Positions 17,139-26,191 of a stretch of DNA of 64,000 nucleotides are shown one piece after another. The notes beneath the pieces were generated by a model, which was given only the letters and a program-made list of their open reading frames with translations, was not told the origin of the DNA and made no database searches. A program made the position numbers and the translations under genes. Source of the DNA: Burkholderia sp. 4M9327F10 (GTDB lineage Bacteria > Pseudomonadota > Gammaproteobacteria > Burkholderiales > Burkholderiaceae); NCBI RefSeq assembly GCF_005503145.1, contig NZ_SCNV01000027.1, forward strand, positions 1-64,000, in the 5' to 3' direction. Numbering within the stretch: position 1 is the first letter of the stretch; each line of letters opens with the position of its first letter.

Positions 17139-17786
17139 ATGACGTACACGCTCTACTACTCGCCGGGCGCGGCGAGCATGGCGGTTCACTGGCTGCTGAT
17201 CGAAGCGCAGATTCCCTTCGAGACACGGCTGATCCACATCGACCACGGCGCGCAACACGACCCCGAGTATCTACGCCTGAATCCCGCTGGACGGGTGCCG
17301 ACCCTGGTCGTCGACGGCGTGCCGCGCCACGAGTCCGCCGCCTTGCTGATGCTGCTCGCCGAGCGCCACCCGGCTGCCGGTCTCGCGCCTGCACCGGGCT
17401 CGCCGGAGCGCGCCGAGTGGCTGGAGCTGATGATATTCATGGCCAACACCGTCCTGCCGGCCATGCGCGACTGGTTCTACGCGGATGAAGACGGCGACCC
17501 GGCCGGCGCGCAAGGCGTCCGCGCGCTCGCGGAGCGCCGCATCGAACAGAGCTGGGACCGGCTCGACGCGTTGCTGGCCGATGGCCGTCACTACCTGGTA
17601 GGCGGGAAACTCAGTACAGCAGATTTTCTGGCTGTGATGCTGATGCGCTGGTCCCGTAACCAGCCGCGCAAGGCGCTCTCCTGGCCACACCTTGCGACCT
17701 ATATCGTCAGGCTGCGCGCGCTGCCGTCGTTTATCGAACTCAACGCGAGAGAGGGCCTGACCGACTGGAGCAACCCGCCGAGCTAA
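17139..17786 (+). CDS. Glutathione S-transferase family protein
   Basis: This 215-residue protein has an N-terminal thioredoxin-like domain (1-78) with TLYYSPGAASMAVHWLL, the cis-Pro motif GRVPTLVVDG and HESAALLMLL, whose Glu-Ser pair binds the glutathione gamma-glutamyl group. A helical C-terminal domain follows (90-205, with DFLAVMLMRWSRN). The active residue is probably the Ser in the SPGA motif, as in beta-class-like enzymes. GGAG lies seven to ten bases upstream of the ATG. The substrate is unknown. It is divergent from the LanC-like gene and precedes a 54-residue membrane-anchored protein. Confidence 0.88.
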   Translation: MTYTLYYSPGAASMAVHWLLIEAQIPFETRLIHIDHGAQHDPEYLRLNPAGRVPTLVVDGVPRHESAALLMLLAERHPAAGLAPAPGSPERAEWLELMIFMANTVLPAMRDWFYADEDGDPAGAQGVRALAERRIEQSWDRLDALLADGRHYLVGGKLSTADFLAVMLMRWSRNQPRKALSWPHLATYIVRLRALPSFIELNAREGLTDWSNPPS

Positions 17787-17886
17787 CATCGGGAGAGCGT
17801 TGCCGCCTGGCGAGCGCATGGGCACCCCGTGTCGCGCGACGCACGCATGCCTATGCGCCACGAGTCACACGCAAAAGGAGGGACGC

Positions 17887-18051
17887 ATGTTCACCGCTTT
17901 GCTCGACACGCTAGGCGCGCTCGCGATCCTTGCGAGCATCGCCATCAAAGTGAACGCATTTTGCACGGTAGCGCGTGAGAACGCTAAAGATGAGCGCCTG
18001 CCGCCGCCGCACGAGCGCGCAGGCCCAACCCGCAAGCGCTGGCGGCGCTAA
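17887..18051 (+). CDS. Small membrane-anchored protein, 54 residues
   Basis: A strong ribosome-binding site (AAGGAGG, five to six bases before the ATG) marks this short gene. The protein has one hydrophobic helix at residues 3-21 (LLDTLGALAILASIAIKV), a Cys, and a basic Pro/Arg-rich tail ending RKRWRR. No family is recognised. It lies 100 bp after the GST gene and 88 bp before the first S9 peptidase. Confidence 0.6.
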   Translation: MFTALLDTLGALAILASIAIKVNAFCTVARENAKDERLPPPHERAGPTRKRWRR

Positions 18052-18138
18052 GCCTGGCACGCGGGAATGATGAATCCGCTAGTCGGCGAGTCTCGAGTCG
18101 CGGTAATCTTGCGGCGCCTCGTTACTCAGGAAGCGCGA

Positions 18139-20337
18139 ATGACACCAACAAAGTCTTTCCTTGCCGTCACGTCTGCTGTCACGTTTGCCGCCGCCTTGCT
18201 CGCCGCCTCCGCCGGCGCCCGCGCGGCTGAAGGTCCGCCGGTCGCACCGGTGCGGCCGGTCACGGATACCTACTTCGGCACGCCGGTAGTCGACAACTAC
18301 CGCTACATGGAGAACCTCAAAGATCCGGAAGTGCAGCGCTGGATGAAGGCGCAGACGCGCTACACGCGCAAGGTGCTCGATGCCATTCCCGGACGTGCCG
18401 CGCTGGCCCAGCGCATCCTCTCGCTGGGCGGCAACGATCTGCGCCGCGATCAGTTTGAGCGCCGCGGCGAGCGGCTCTTTTACGAGCTGATGGACCCGGG
18501 CGCGAATCTCCCCAAGCTCGCGTATCGCGACGGCGTCAACGGTGCGGAACACGTTCTGGTGGACCCGGCGAAGCTGGCGAAGGATAGCGCGCATCACTAC
18601 TCGCTCGACTGGTTCTCGCCGTCATGGGACGGCCGTTACGTGGTCTACGGCATATCCGAAGGCGGCTCCGAAGAGAGCGTGCTGCACATCGTCGATCTGA
18701 GCACCGGCAAGCAGCTTGCCGAGCGCATCGACCGCACCTCCGACAGCGTCGTTTCCTGGCGCGACGACAACCGCTCGTTCTTCTATATGCGCTATCCGAA
18801 GGTCGGCCCCGACACGCCGCCCTCGCAGACCGAGTACAACGCCGTGAGCTTCCTGCACGTGCTCGGTCAGAACCCCAATGGCGACGGCGATGACGCAGTG
18901 TTCGGCAAGGGCGTGTCGGCCAGTGTCGATGTGCCTGACGGGCAGGGCGCCTACGTGTTGCTGTCGCCCGGTTCGCCCTATGCGGTGGCGGTCGCGAACC
19001 ACAACATGGACGATGCGCCCAATTCGTTTTACATCGTCCCGCTTTCGCAGATCAACGGCGCACAGACACCATGGCAAAAAATCGCCGCGCCCGCCGATGG
19101 TGTGACCGGCGTGCGTTTGCGCGGCGATCGTGCTTACCTGATGTCGGATAAGGGCGCCGCGCGCTACCAGATTCTCTCGATGCCGCTGGCGCATCCGGAT
19201 CTCGCCCAGGCTGAGGTGGTCGTGCCCGAAGGTCCGAATGTGATCGACTCGTTCGATCTCGCGAGCGACGCGCTCTACCTTGGCGAGCGTGCCGGTCCGA
19301 GCTTCCAGCTCAGGCGCGTCTCATTCGACGGCAAGGATAGCCAGAACATCGAGCTGCCGTTTGCAGGCACGGTGTCGGACCTGAGCACCGATCCGCGCGA
19401 GCCGGGCCTGATGTTCAACCTGCAGGGCTGGGTCAAGGCGCCGCGTGAGCTGGCCTACGACCCGAAGAGCGGCGCCGCCGCCGATACCGGCCTGATTCCG
19501 CCGGCGCGGACCGAGCCGGACGACATCGAGGCGCACGACGAGTTTGCCGTCAGCTATGACGGCACCCGCATACCGGTGTCGATCATCGCGCAGAAGGGCG
19601 TCACGCGCGACGGCTCGCATCCGACCATCGTGACCGGTTACGCCAGCTACGGCACCTCGATGGACCCGTACTACGATCCCACCTTGCTGGCGTGGATCGA
19701 GCGCGGCGGCATCATCGCGGTATCGCATATGCGCGGCGGCGGCGAGTACGGCGACGCGTGGCACCGTGCCGGGCAGAAGCTCACGAAGATCAACACGCTG
19801 CTCGATTTTGTTGCGTCCGCACAATACATGGTCGACCAGCACTACACGCAGCCAAAGCTTCTTGCGGCGAATAGCGCAAGCGCGGGTGGCATCGTGATGG
19901 GCGGCGCGCTGGAGATCGACCCGGGCCTGTTCCGCGTGGTGCTCGACGACGTCGGCGATTCTGACACCCTGCGTTCCGAAACCGAGCCGAACGGGCCGCC
20001 CAACGTGCCGGAGTTCGGCTCGACTTCGACCGAAAGCGGCTTTCATGGCCTGTACGCGATGAGCTCTTATGCGCACGTGCACGACGGCACACCGTATCCG
20101 GCCGTGATGTTCACGACCGGCGCCAACGATCCGCGGGTGGCCTCGTGGCACATGCTGAAGATGACGGCCCGCGTGCAGGCGGCTACCAGCAGCGGGCGGC
20201 CGGTATTGCTGCGGGTCGACTACGACGCCGGCCATGGAATCGGCTCCAGCCTCTCGCAAGCCGCCAGCGAACTCGCCGACCAGTGGTCGTTCGCGTTGTG
20301 GCAGATGGGTGAGCCGGGCTTTCAGCCGAAGCAGTAG
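18139..20337 (+). CDS. Exported S9 prolyl oligopeptidase-family peptidase (copy 1)
   Basis: This 732-residue protein has a signal peptide (about 1-30, ending GARA). A beta-propeller region runs from about 40 to 445, and an alpha/beta hydrolase domain from about 470 to the end. The catalytic Ser is residue 581 in NSASAGG. The Asp is in TTGANDPRV and the His in DAGHGIGSS, so the triad is complete. It resembles oligopeptidase B/PREP-type S9A enzymes that cut short peptides, here placed in the periplasm. The ATG at 18139, with AGGAAG in front, is chosen because the signal peptide starts there. It is a tandem duplicate of the next gene. Confidence 0.9.
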   Translation: MTPTKSFLAVTSAVTFAAALLAASAGARAAEGPPVAPVRPVTDTYFGTPVVDNYRYMENLKDPEVQRWMKAQTRYTRKVLDAIPGRAALAQRILSLGGNDLRRDQFERRGERLFYELMDPGANLPKLAYRDGVNGAEHVLVDPAKLAKDSAHHYSLDWFSPSWDGRYVVYGISEGGSEESVLHIVDLSTGKQLAERIDRTSDSVVSWRDDNRSFFYMRYPKVGPDTPPSQTEYNAVSFLHVLGQNPNGDGDDAVFGKGVSASVDVPDGQGAYVLLSPGSPYAVAVANHNMDDAPNSFYIVPLSQINGAQTPWQKIAAPADGVTGVRLRGDRAYLMSDKGAARYQILSMPLAHPDLAQAEVVVPEGPNVIDSFDLASDALYLGERAGPSFQLRRVSFDGKDSQNIELPFAGTVSDLSTDPREPGLMFNLQGWVKAPRELAYDPKSGAAADTGLIPPARTEPDDIEAHDEFAVSYDGTRIPVSIIAQKGVTRDGSHPTIVTGYASYGTSMDPYYDPTLLAWIERGGIIAVSHMRGGGEYGDAWHRAGQKLTKINTLLDFVASAQYMVDQHYTQPKLLAANSASAGGIVMGGALEIDPGLFRVVLDDVGDSDTLRSETEPNGPPNVPEFGSTSTESGFHGLYAMSSYAHVHDGTPYPAVMFTTGANDPRVASWHMLKMTARVQAATSSGRPVLLRVDYDAGHGIGSSLSQAASELADQWSFALWQMGEPGFQPKQ

Positions 20338-20423
20338 CGCACTCGCCCCGCTTTATTGATCCCCTAGCCGGCTGGCCGCAAGTCACGGTAATCTTGCGGC
20401 GCCTCGTTTCTCTGGAAGCTCGA

Positions 20424-22610
20424 ATGAAACCAACAAAGTCTTTCCTGGCCGTAACGTTCGCTGCCGCCTTGCTCGCCGCTTCGGCTGCGGCGCAGGCCGC
20501 GCAAGGGCAACCGGTCGCGCCAGTGCGCCCGGTCACCGATACCTACTTCGGTACGCCGGTAGTCGACAACTACCGTTACATGGAGAACCTGAAGGATCCG
20601 GAAGTCCAGACCTGGATGAAGGAGCAGGCCGCTTATACCCGCAAGGTGCTGGACGGCATTCCCGGCCGCGCGGAGCTGGCGCAGAAAATCGAAGGCCTGA
20701 TGGGCAACGACCTGCACCGCGGCGAGTTCGAACGTCGCGGCGACCGGATCTTCTATGAAGTGCTGGAGCCGGGCGCCAATCTGCCCAAGCTCGCGTATCG
20801 CGACGGCATCAATGGCGAGGAGCACGTCCTCGTCGACCCGGCGAAGCTTGCCAAAGACAGCGCCCATCACTTTGCGCTCGACTGGTATTCGCCGTCGTGG
20901 GACGGCCGTTATGTAGCCTACGGCATCTCCGAAGGCGGCTCGGAAAAGAGCGTGCTGCATGTGATCGATTTGCAGACCGGCAGCGATCTCGCCGAGACCA
21001 TCGACCGCGCGGAAGACAGCGTCGTCTCGTGGCGCAACGACAACCGCTCGTTCTTCTATTTGCGCTATCCGAAGACCGGCCCCGATACGCCGCCGTCGAA
21101 GATGCTGTACAACGCCTCGACGTATCTCCATGTGCTCGGCCAGAACACCAGCGGCGACGGCGACGAAGCCGTGTTCGGCCACGGTGTCTCGCCGAAGCTC
21201 GACGTGGCCGAGGGCCAGGGCACCTATGTGCTGTTGTCGCCCGATTCGCCGTACGCCGTCGCCGTGGTGAATCACAACATGGACAATAACCCCAACATCT
21301 TCTATGTCGTGCGCCAGGATCAGATCCATGGCGCCGACACGCCGTGGCAAAAGATTGCCGCGACCGAAGACGGGGTGACGGATGTGCGTCTGCACGGCGA
21401 CCGGCTGTATCTGCTGTCGGAGAAGGGCGCTGCGCGCTTCCAGATTCTTTCGATGCCGGCTGAGCATCCCGATCTCGCGCATGCCGACGTGGTCGTGCCC
21501 GAAGGGCCGAACGTCATCGACGCCTTCGCGTTGGGCAGCGACGCGATGTATGTCAGCGAGCGGGCCGGGGCGAGCTTCCAGTTAAAGCGTGTGTCGTTCG
21601 ACGGCAAGCAAACCCAGGATATCGCTCTGCCGTTTGCCGGTACGGTGGTGGACCTGATCGCCGATCCACGCCAGCCGGGCGCGATGTTCGGCATGCAGGG
21701 CTGGGTGAAGGCGCCGCGCGAATTCGCCTATGACCCGAAGACCAACGCCGCGACCGACACCGGCCTGATTCCGCCGTCGAAGACGGAGTCCGACGAAATC
21801 GAGGCGCACGACGAGTTTGCCACCAGCTATGACGGTACCCGCATTCCGGTGTCGATCATTGCGCAGAAGGGCGTCAAGCGTGACGGCTCGCATCCGGCCA
21901 TTGTGTTCGGGTATGGCAGCTACGGTGTGTCGATGGACCCGGTATACCGTCCGCAATGGAAAGCGTGGCTCGATCACGGCGGCATTATCGCCGTGTCGCA
22001 TATGCGCGGCGGCGGCGAGTATGGCGATGCCTGGCACCGCGCGGGCCAGAAGCTCACCAAGATCAACACCATGCTCGACTTCAACGCCAGCGCGCAGTAC
22101 CTGATCGATCAGCATTACACCCAGTCGAAGTATCTCGCGGCAAACAGCGCCAGCGCGGGCGGTATCGTGATGGGCGGTGCGATGGAGATCAACCCGGGGC
22201 TGTTCCGGGTGGTGATGGACGATGTGGGCCTGTCCGATGCCTTACGCTTCGAAACGGAGCCGAATGGCCCGCCGAACGTGCCCGAGATGGGTTCGTCGTC
22301 GGATGAAGCGGGCTTTCATGGTCTCTATGCGATGAGTGCCTATGCGCATATCCACGACGGTACCCCTTACCCGGCGATCATCTTCACGACCGGCGCGAAC
22401 GATCCGCGCGTCTCGTCATGGCACATGCTGAAGATGGCGGCGCGGATGCAGGCGGCCACCAGCAGCGGGCATCCGGTACTGCTGCGCATCGACTTCGACG
22501 CGGGTCATGGGATGGGGTCGAGCATGTCGCAGCGCGCCAACATGCTGGCTGACGAGTGGGCATTCGCGCTATGGCAGATGGGCGAACCGGGCTTCCAGCC
22601 GAAGCATTGA
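20424..22610 (+). CDS. Exported S9 prolyl oligopeptidase-family peptidase (copy 2)
   Basis: This 728-residue paralogue of the preceding gene has the same domain order and an intact triad (Ser in NSASAGG, Asp in TTGANDPRV, His in DAGHGMGSS). The signal peptide is slightly shorter (ending AQA). The two proteins are alike throughout, with differences spread evenly rather than in one domain. A 23-bp block (18101-18123 and 20386-20408) is identical upstream of both starts, at the same 38-bp distance from the ATG, so the duplication included the leader. A convergent terminator follows. Both copies look functional. Confidence 0.9.
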   Translation: MKPTKSFLAVTFAAALLAASAAAQAAQGQPVAPVRPVTDTYFGTPVVDNYRYMENLKDPEVQTWMKEQAAYTRKVLDGIPGRAELAQKIEGLMGNDLHRGEFERRGDRIFYEVLEPGANLPKLAYRDGINGEEHVLVDPAKLAKDSAHHFALDWYSPSWDGRYVAYGISEGGSEKSVLHVIDLQTGSDLAETIDRAEDSVVSWRNDNRSFFYLRYPKTGPDTPPSKMLYNASTYLHVLGQNTSGDGDEAVFGHGVSPKLDVAEGQGTYVLLSPDSPYAVAVVNHNMDNNPNIFYVVRQDQIHGADTPWQKIAATEDGVTDVRLHGDRLYLLSEKGAARFQILSMPAEHPDLAHADVVVPEGPNVIDAFALGSDAMYVSERAGASFQLKRVSFDGKQTQDIALPFAGTVVDLIADPRQPGAMFGMQGWVKAPREFAYDPKTNAATDTGLIPPSKTESDEIEAHDEFATSYDGTRIPVSIIAQKGVKRDGSHPAIVFGYGSYGVSMDPVYRPQWKAWLDHGGIIAVSHMRGGGEYGDAWHRAGQKLTKINTMLDFNASAQYLIDQHYTQSKYLAANSASAGGIVMGGAMEINPGLFRVVMDDVGLSDALRFETEPNGPPNVPEMGSSSDEAGFHGLYAMSAYAHIHDGTPYPAIIFTTGANDPRVSSWHMLKMAARMQAATSSGHPVLLRIDFDAGHGMGSSMSQRANMLADEWAFALWQMGEPGFQPKH

Positions 22611-22636
22611 GAGGGCGGCGACGGGTTTGCCGCGCC

Positions 22637-22665
22637 GGAGCGGCTCGCCTTGCGCGGGCCGCTCC
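22637..22665. terminator. Bidirectional hairpin between convergent genes
   Basis: GGAGCGGC (22637-22644) pairs with GCCGCTCC (22658-22665), followed by CGTTTCG. It lies between the second S9 peptidase and the symporter gene, which converge. Confidence 0.6.
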
Positions 22666-22744
22666 CGTTTCGATCAAATAAAGTATTGAGCAACCAGCAG
22701 GCGTGTGCCAGGCATCGGGCACCCGCCATGCGGAGACTAAACGC

Positions 22745-24223
22745 TTACGCGCTTACTACGCGTTTAGGCGTCACCACCGACACCACGAACGTCACGACGA
22801 TATTCGCCGCCAGCGCGATCAGACCGATATACAGCGGATAGGTCGCATCGCCCAGATGCAAGGCGAACACCGGCTTCAGGCCTTGCGAAATCGCCAGCCC
22901 GGTGCCCAGCACGATCCCCACCAGCCAGCCGAGGAACAGCCCCGGCGTATTCAGGCGCCGCGTGTACAGCGAGAACACGATAGCCGGGAAAATCTGCAGA
23001 ATCCACACGCCGCCGAGCAATTGCAGATCGATCGCGTACTGCGTGGGCAGGAACACGATAAACAGCAGCGCGCCGAACTTCACCGCCAGCGAGACGACTT
23101 TCGCCGTCGAGGCTTCCGCGGCGGACGACATGTTCGGAGACACGATCGGACGCCACAGGTTGCGGGTGAACAGGTTGGCCGCGCCGATCGACATGATGGC
23201 CGCCGGCACCAGCGCGCTGATCGCGATCGCCGCCGCGGCAAAGCCGACGAACCACGACGGGAACAGCGTGCCGAACAGCGCCGGCACGACATCCGAGGCC
23301 GACTTCACGTGCACGCCGGCGGCAATCGCCATATAGCCGAGCAGCGCGATCAGACCCAGCAGCAGCGTGTACGCCGGCAGGAAAATCGCATTCTTGCGCA
23401 CCGTCGCCGAGGACGACGACGACAGCACCGCCGTCATCGTATGCGGGTACATGAACGCCGCCAGCGCCGAGCCAAGTGCGAGCGAGGCATAGGCCGTGAA
23501 CTGGGTCGGCTTGAGAATGATGCCGGTCGCGCCGCCCTTTGCCTTGAAGTAATGATCGGCCGCATCGAACACCTGACCGTAGCCGCCGAGCTTCGAGGGA
23601 ATCAGCCAGATTGCCGCGATCACGACAATGTAGATCATGATGTCCTTGACAAAGGCGATCATGGCCGGTGCGCGCAGGCCGCTCGTGTAGGTGTAGAGCG
23701 CAAGGATCACGAAGGCGACGATCAGCGGCAGCTCGCCGCTCACGCCCAGCCCCTTGATCACCACCTGCATGCCCACCAGTTGCAGCGCGATATACGGCAT
23801 GGTCGCAACAATGCCGGTCAGCGCGACGGCGCCTGGGAACCATTTGCCGCCGTACTCGCCCTGCACGTAGTCGGCCGCGGTGATGTGATTTTTCGCATGG
23901 GCGATCTGCCACAGCTTCGGCATCACCGCGAATACGAACGGATAGACGATGATCGTATAAGGCAGCGCGAAGAAGCCATAGGCGCCGACCGAATACACCA
24001 GCGCCGGCACCGCGATCACCGTATAGGCGGTGTAGAAATCCCCGCCCACGAGGAACCACGAGATGATCACGCCGAACTGCCGGCCGCCGAGGCCCCACTC
24101 GTGCAACTGCGTGAGGTCGCCGCGCTTCCAGCGTGCGGCGAAGAAACCCACTACGGTGACGAGTACGAAGAAGAAAATGAAAACGGCCATTGCGACCGGA
24201 TTGACTGGGATCGCGTCGCTCAT
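22745..24223 (-). CDS. Sodium:solute symporter (SSS family, monocarboxylate-type)
   Basis: This 492-residue inner-membrane protein has about 13 hydrophobic segments. The first is AVFIFFFVLVTVVGFFAARW, followed by the HEWGLGGRQFGVIISWFLVGGDFYTAYT block typical of SSS carriers such as MctP, ActP and PanF. The translational start at 24223 overlaps the stop of the small DUF3311 gene (ATGA-type overlap). DUF3311 plus SSS is a recurring pair, often assigned to uptake of lactate, pyruvate or related monocarboxylates. The exact substrate is not visible. Confidence 0.88.
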   Translation of the reverse strand: MSDAIPVNPVAMAVFIFFFVLVTVVGFFAARWKRGDLTQLHEWGLGGRQFGVIISWFLVGGDFYTAYTVIAVPALVYSVGAYGFFALPYTIIVYPFVFAVMPKLWQIAHAKNHITAADYVQGEYGGKWFPGAVALTGIVATMPYIALQLVGMQVVIKGLGVSGELPLIVAFVILALYTYTSGLRAPAMIAFVKDIMIYIVVIAAIWLIPSKLGGYGQVFDAADHYFKAKGGATGIILKPTQFTAYASLALGSALAAFMYPHTMTAVLSSSSSATVRKNAIFLPAYTLLLGLIALLGYMAIAAGVHVKSASDVVPALFGTLFPSWFVGFAAAAIAISALVPAAIMSIGAANLFTRNLWRPIVSPNMSSAAEASTAKVVSLAVKFGALLFIVFLPTQYAIDLQLLGGVWILQIFPAIVFSLYTRRLNTPGLFLGWLVGIVLGTGLAISQGLKPVFALHLGDATYPLYIGLIALAANIVVTFVVSVVTPKRVVSA

Positions 24224-24417
24224 TTGAGACCCCGGTACACAACGTAGATCAGCAGGGACGTGAGCGGCACCCACAGGAACTGATACCAGTAGAAGAACGG
24301 AAAGCCGGCGAACGACGGACGCGTGTCGTTATAGAACGGCAGCCAGAGCAGCGCGATATACGGAATCAGCAAGATGAGCCATAGCCAGGAACGGCCGGCC
24401 GGTGCGGTATTTTCCAA
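24220..24417 (-). CDS. DUF3311 small membrane protein, symporter partner
   Basis: This 65-residue protein has two transmembrane helices (WLWLILLIPYIALLWLPF and FLWVPLTSLLIYVVYRGLK) joined by YNDTRPSFAGFPFFYWYQ, the DUF3311 pattern. I place the start at TTG 24417 because AGGGGA lies five to six bases upstream. An ATG at 24483 adds 22 residues of non-membrane sequence and has no clear ribosome-binding site. It is translationally coupled to the symporter gene and is probably a subunit or stabiliser of it. Confidence 0.8.
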   Translation of the reverse strand: MENTAPAGRSWLWLILLIPYIALLWLPFYNDTRPSFAGFPFFYWYQFLWVPLTSLLIYVVYRGLK

Positions 24418-25114
24418 GAGATCCCCTAGATTGTGTGTGTTGGAACGGAGCGTCGGGTGCTGTCGCGCCGCCGCAGCACTCATCCTGCGTCCGTGTCAGC
24501 GGCGCCAGCGCGCATTATCCAGGAATTTTTCGCACGATGCTCGTAACCGGGCAGCCGCGCCGGGATTCAGCCTCTGGCGCGTGAGCGCATAGAGCCGGTA
24601 TATTTCCGCTGATGAATCTTACGGTCTTCGCCATTTGCGGCAGTTTCCGGTCTCCTTGCCGTGAGCGGTCTACGAGCGGCCCATCGAGAATCCGGAAACG
24701 TTTGCGCGGACCCGCTGATTGGTCTGACCACGGCCAAGCCCCGCGGAATCGCAGTGTGGATGGGCTGACTCACCCGCTGGCCTAAGGGTGCGGGAGCGTA
24801 TCGGCGCCTTGGTTATGCAGGCAGAATAACCAGGCGGGGGAGGCCGGTGGCAAGACCGGCGGCTTGCCGGCGTTGCCTCAGTGACAAAACGACACAAATA
24901 TAGACGAACGATCCACAGATCGTTCCGGTCATTCGGTTTACGATCCGTGCTTATCGGTACCGCATATCGTTTTCTTGTAGCGCTTTCTGTTACATGACGG
25001 GGCCAGGAAGATCGAACCTGGGCATATTCCGGCGCGGGCCGAACGGCATGCACGTGTAATTAGGCATGCCGATAAAGCGAATTCGATGTATCTGCAATCA
25101 TTTGAGGGTTGGAT
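24418..25114. other. Gene-poor region, about 700 bp
   Basis: No gene is supported on either strand; the open frames lack ribosome-binding sites and family features. A GGCAAG/CTTGCC stem lies near 24850-24870. The region should hold the promoter of the DUF3311-symporter operon and that of the following small gene, but no clear hexamers were recognised. Confidence 0.4.
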
Positions 25115-25441
25115 GTGAGCTTGAACCTGTCATCCAATGGTCCCGCATACGTTTCTCGCGAAATCCGCCAGGGCGTACCCCTGAGCTATGTCAGCGAAAA
25201 GCTGTCGCACGCGATCATTGATACGCACGCGGCCGGCGTGGCGCATCCCGAAGCGCGCAAGCGCCTCGCTCACGTGATGTACTCGCAAACCAAGGCATTC
25301 CTTGCCTTGCATAACGTGCTGGGCGCGGCGGACGCGCCGGGCCTGCCCGAGCTTCTGCTGGGCATGGAGCGCCACGAGCTGAACAACTGGATCGCTGCCG
25401 TTGTCAAGCATGGCGACCTGCTGGGCAGTGGCGACGCCTGA
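25115..25441 (+). CDS. Hypothetical protein, about 108 residues
   Basis: This soluble, mainly helical protein has no signal peptide. It contains repeated amphipathic helices (SYVSEKLSHAIIDTHAAG, ARKRLAHVMYSQTKAFLALH, LLLGMERHELNNWIAAVV). The GTG at 25115 has GAGGG about six bases upstream; a TTG at 25109 is the other in-frame option. No family is recognised and the neighbours do not suggest a role. Confidence 0.6.
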   Translation: MSLNLSSNGPAYVSREIRQGVPLSYVSEKLSHAIIDTHAAGVAHPEARKRLAHVMYSQTKAFLALHNVLGAADAPGLPELLLGMERHELNNWIAAVVKHGDLLGSGDA

Positions 25442-25534
25442 CCCAGGCGGCCGGGATCGCGCTTCACCCGTCGCCGCCTGAGGCTGCGCGCTCCCGGCTG
25501 CGGCGTGCTTTTCAGCAAACCCCAACGCCGCGGA

Positions 25535-25870
25535 TCAAGCGCACTTCTGCGCTCCGTCGACCGTGCACGCCAGCAGGTCCTTGACCCGCCCGAGCAAGCC
25601 GTCGCGCCGCCAGACGACATATTTCGCATAGCAGGTCTGGGCAGGCGGATAGGAGCAGGGCAGCCGGTGCCACTTGTTGTCGTTCGCCTCGACCCACAGG
25701 ATGGCGTCGAGTATCTCGCGATCGGGGCGGCGTGGGCGCCCGCGCTTGATGTCGTGATTCGAAAAGAGGTGCTGGACGCGAAACCACTCCTGATCGGAGA
25801 GTCGCGCTGGTTCGGGGAGCGTGGACCAAAATGGTACGGCAGACGCGCCGTCTGGAGCCGGCATAGCCAT
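25535..25870 (-). CDS. Stand-alone transposase-like DNA-binding domain (DUF4096-like)
   Basis: This 111-residue protein matches only the N-terminal domain of IS5-type transposases: LSDQEWFRVQHLF, then RGRPRRPDREILDAILWVEANDNKWHRLP, then YAKYVVWRRDGLLGRV. The DDE catalytic domain is absent and the frame closes without obvious decay. No inverted repeats were found around it. The start at 25870 (MAMPAPDG) follows an unusually AT-rich promoter region. It may be an insertion-sequence remnant or a domain kept as a regulator; similar single-domain proteins are annotated as transposases in Burkholderia. The Ala/Pro-rich N-terminus of about 20 residues is not part of transposases. Confidence 0.6.
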   Translation of the reverse strand: MAMPAPDGASAVPFWSTLPEPARLSDQEWFRVQHLFSNHDIKRGRPRRPDREILDAILWVEANDNKWHRLPCSYPPAQTCYAKYVVWRRDGLLGRVKDLLACTVDGAQKCA

Positions 25871-26191
25871 AAAATTTTCCCGCAACAATATAATTAATAT
25901 TACTAAATGACTGCGCCGGTATAGCGATAGCGCAGCTCGCCTTACTCTCATTGGGCGGTTTTCATTCTTTCAGCGCGAGCGCTGCGCAGTCAAGTGAATT
26001 TGACGTCACAGATGAACCTGTTGCGCAGGTTCACCCCTTGGTAACGTTTTCGTCCGGTAAACGTTTGTAAACGAACCTGTAACTATAAAAATACGCACCG
26101 GTTCTAGACTGCTGCTGGTTCGGAGCGCGGTCGTGTGGTTCCGAGCGGGCAAGCGTTCTCCCATCCGTAGGCGCGTCATCCGGATTGATCC
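25871..26191. other. Divergent intergenic region, AT-rich
   Basis: This lies between the transposase-like gene (minus) and the GT9 gene (plus). It has an AT-rich stretch at about 25880-25905. A cluster GTAAACGTTTGTAAACG at about 26057-26073 contains overlapping short palindromes (CGTTT-GT-AAACG), followed by TATAAA at 26084-26089 as a possible -10 for the GT9 gene. No ORF is supported. Confidence 0.45.

Noticed and set aside
22703..24247. A 514-codon plus-strand frame opposite the sodium:solute symporter
   Set aside because: Its composition is dominated by Arg, His and Gln from the antisense of a membrane-protein gene, and it has no ribosome-binding site.
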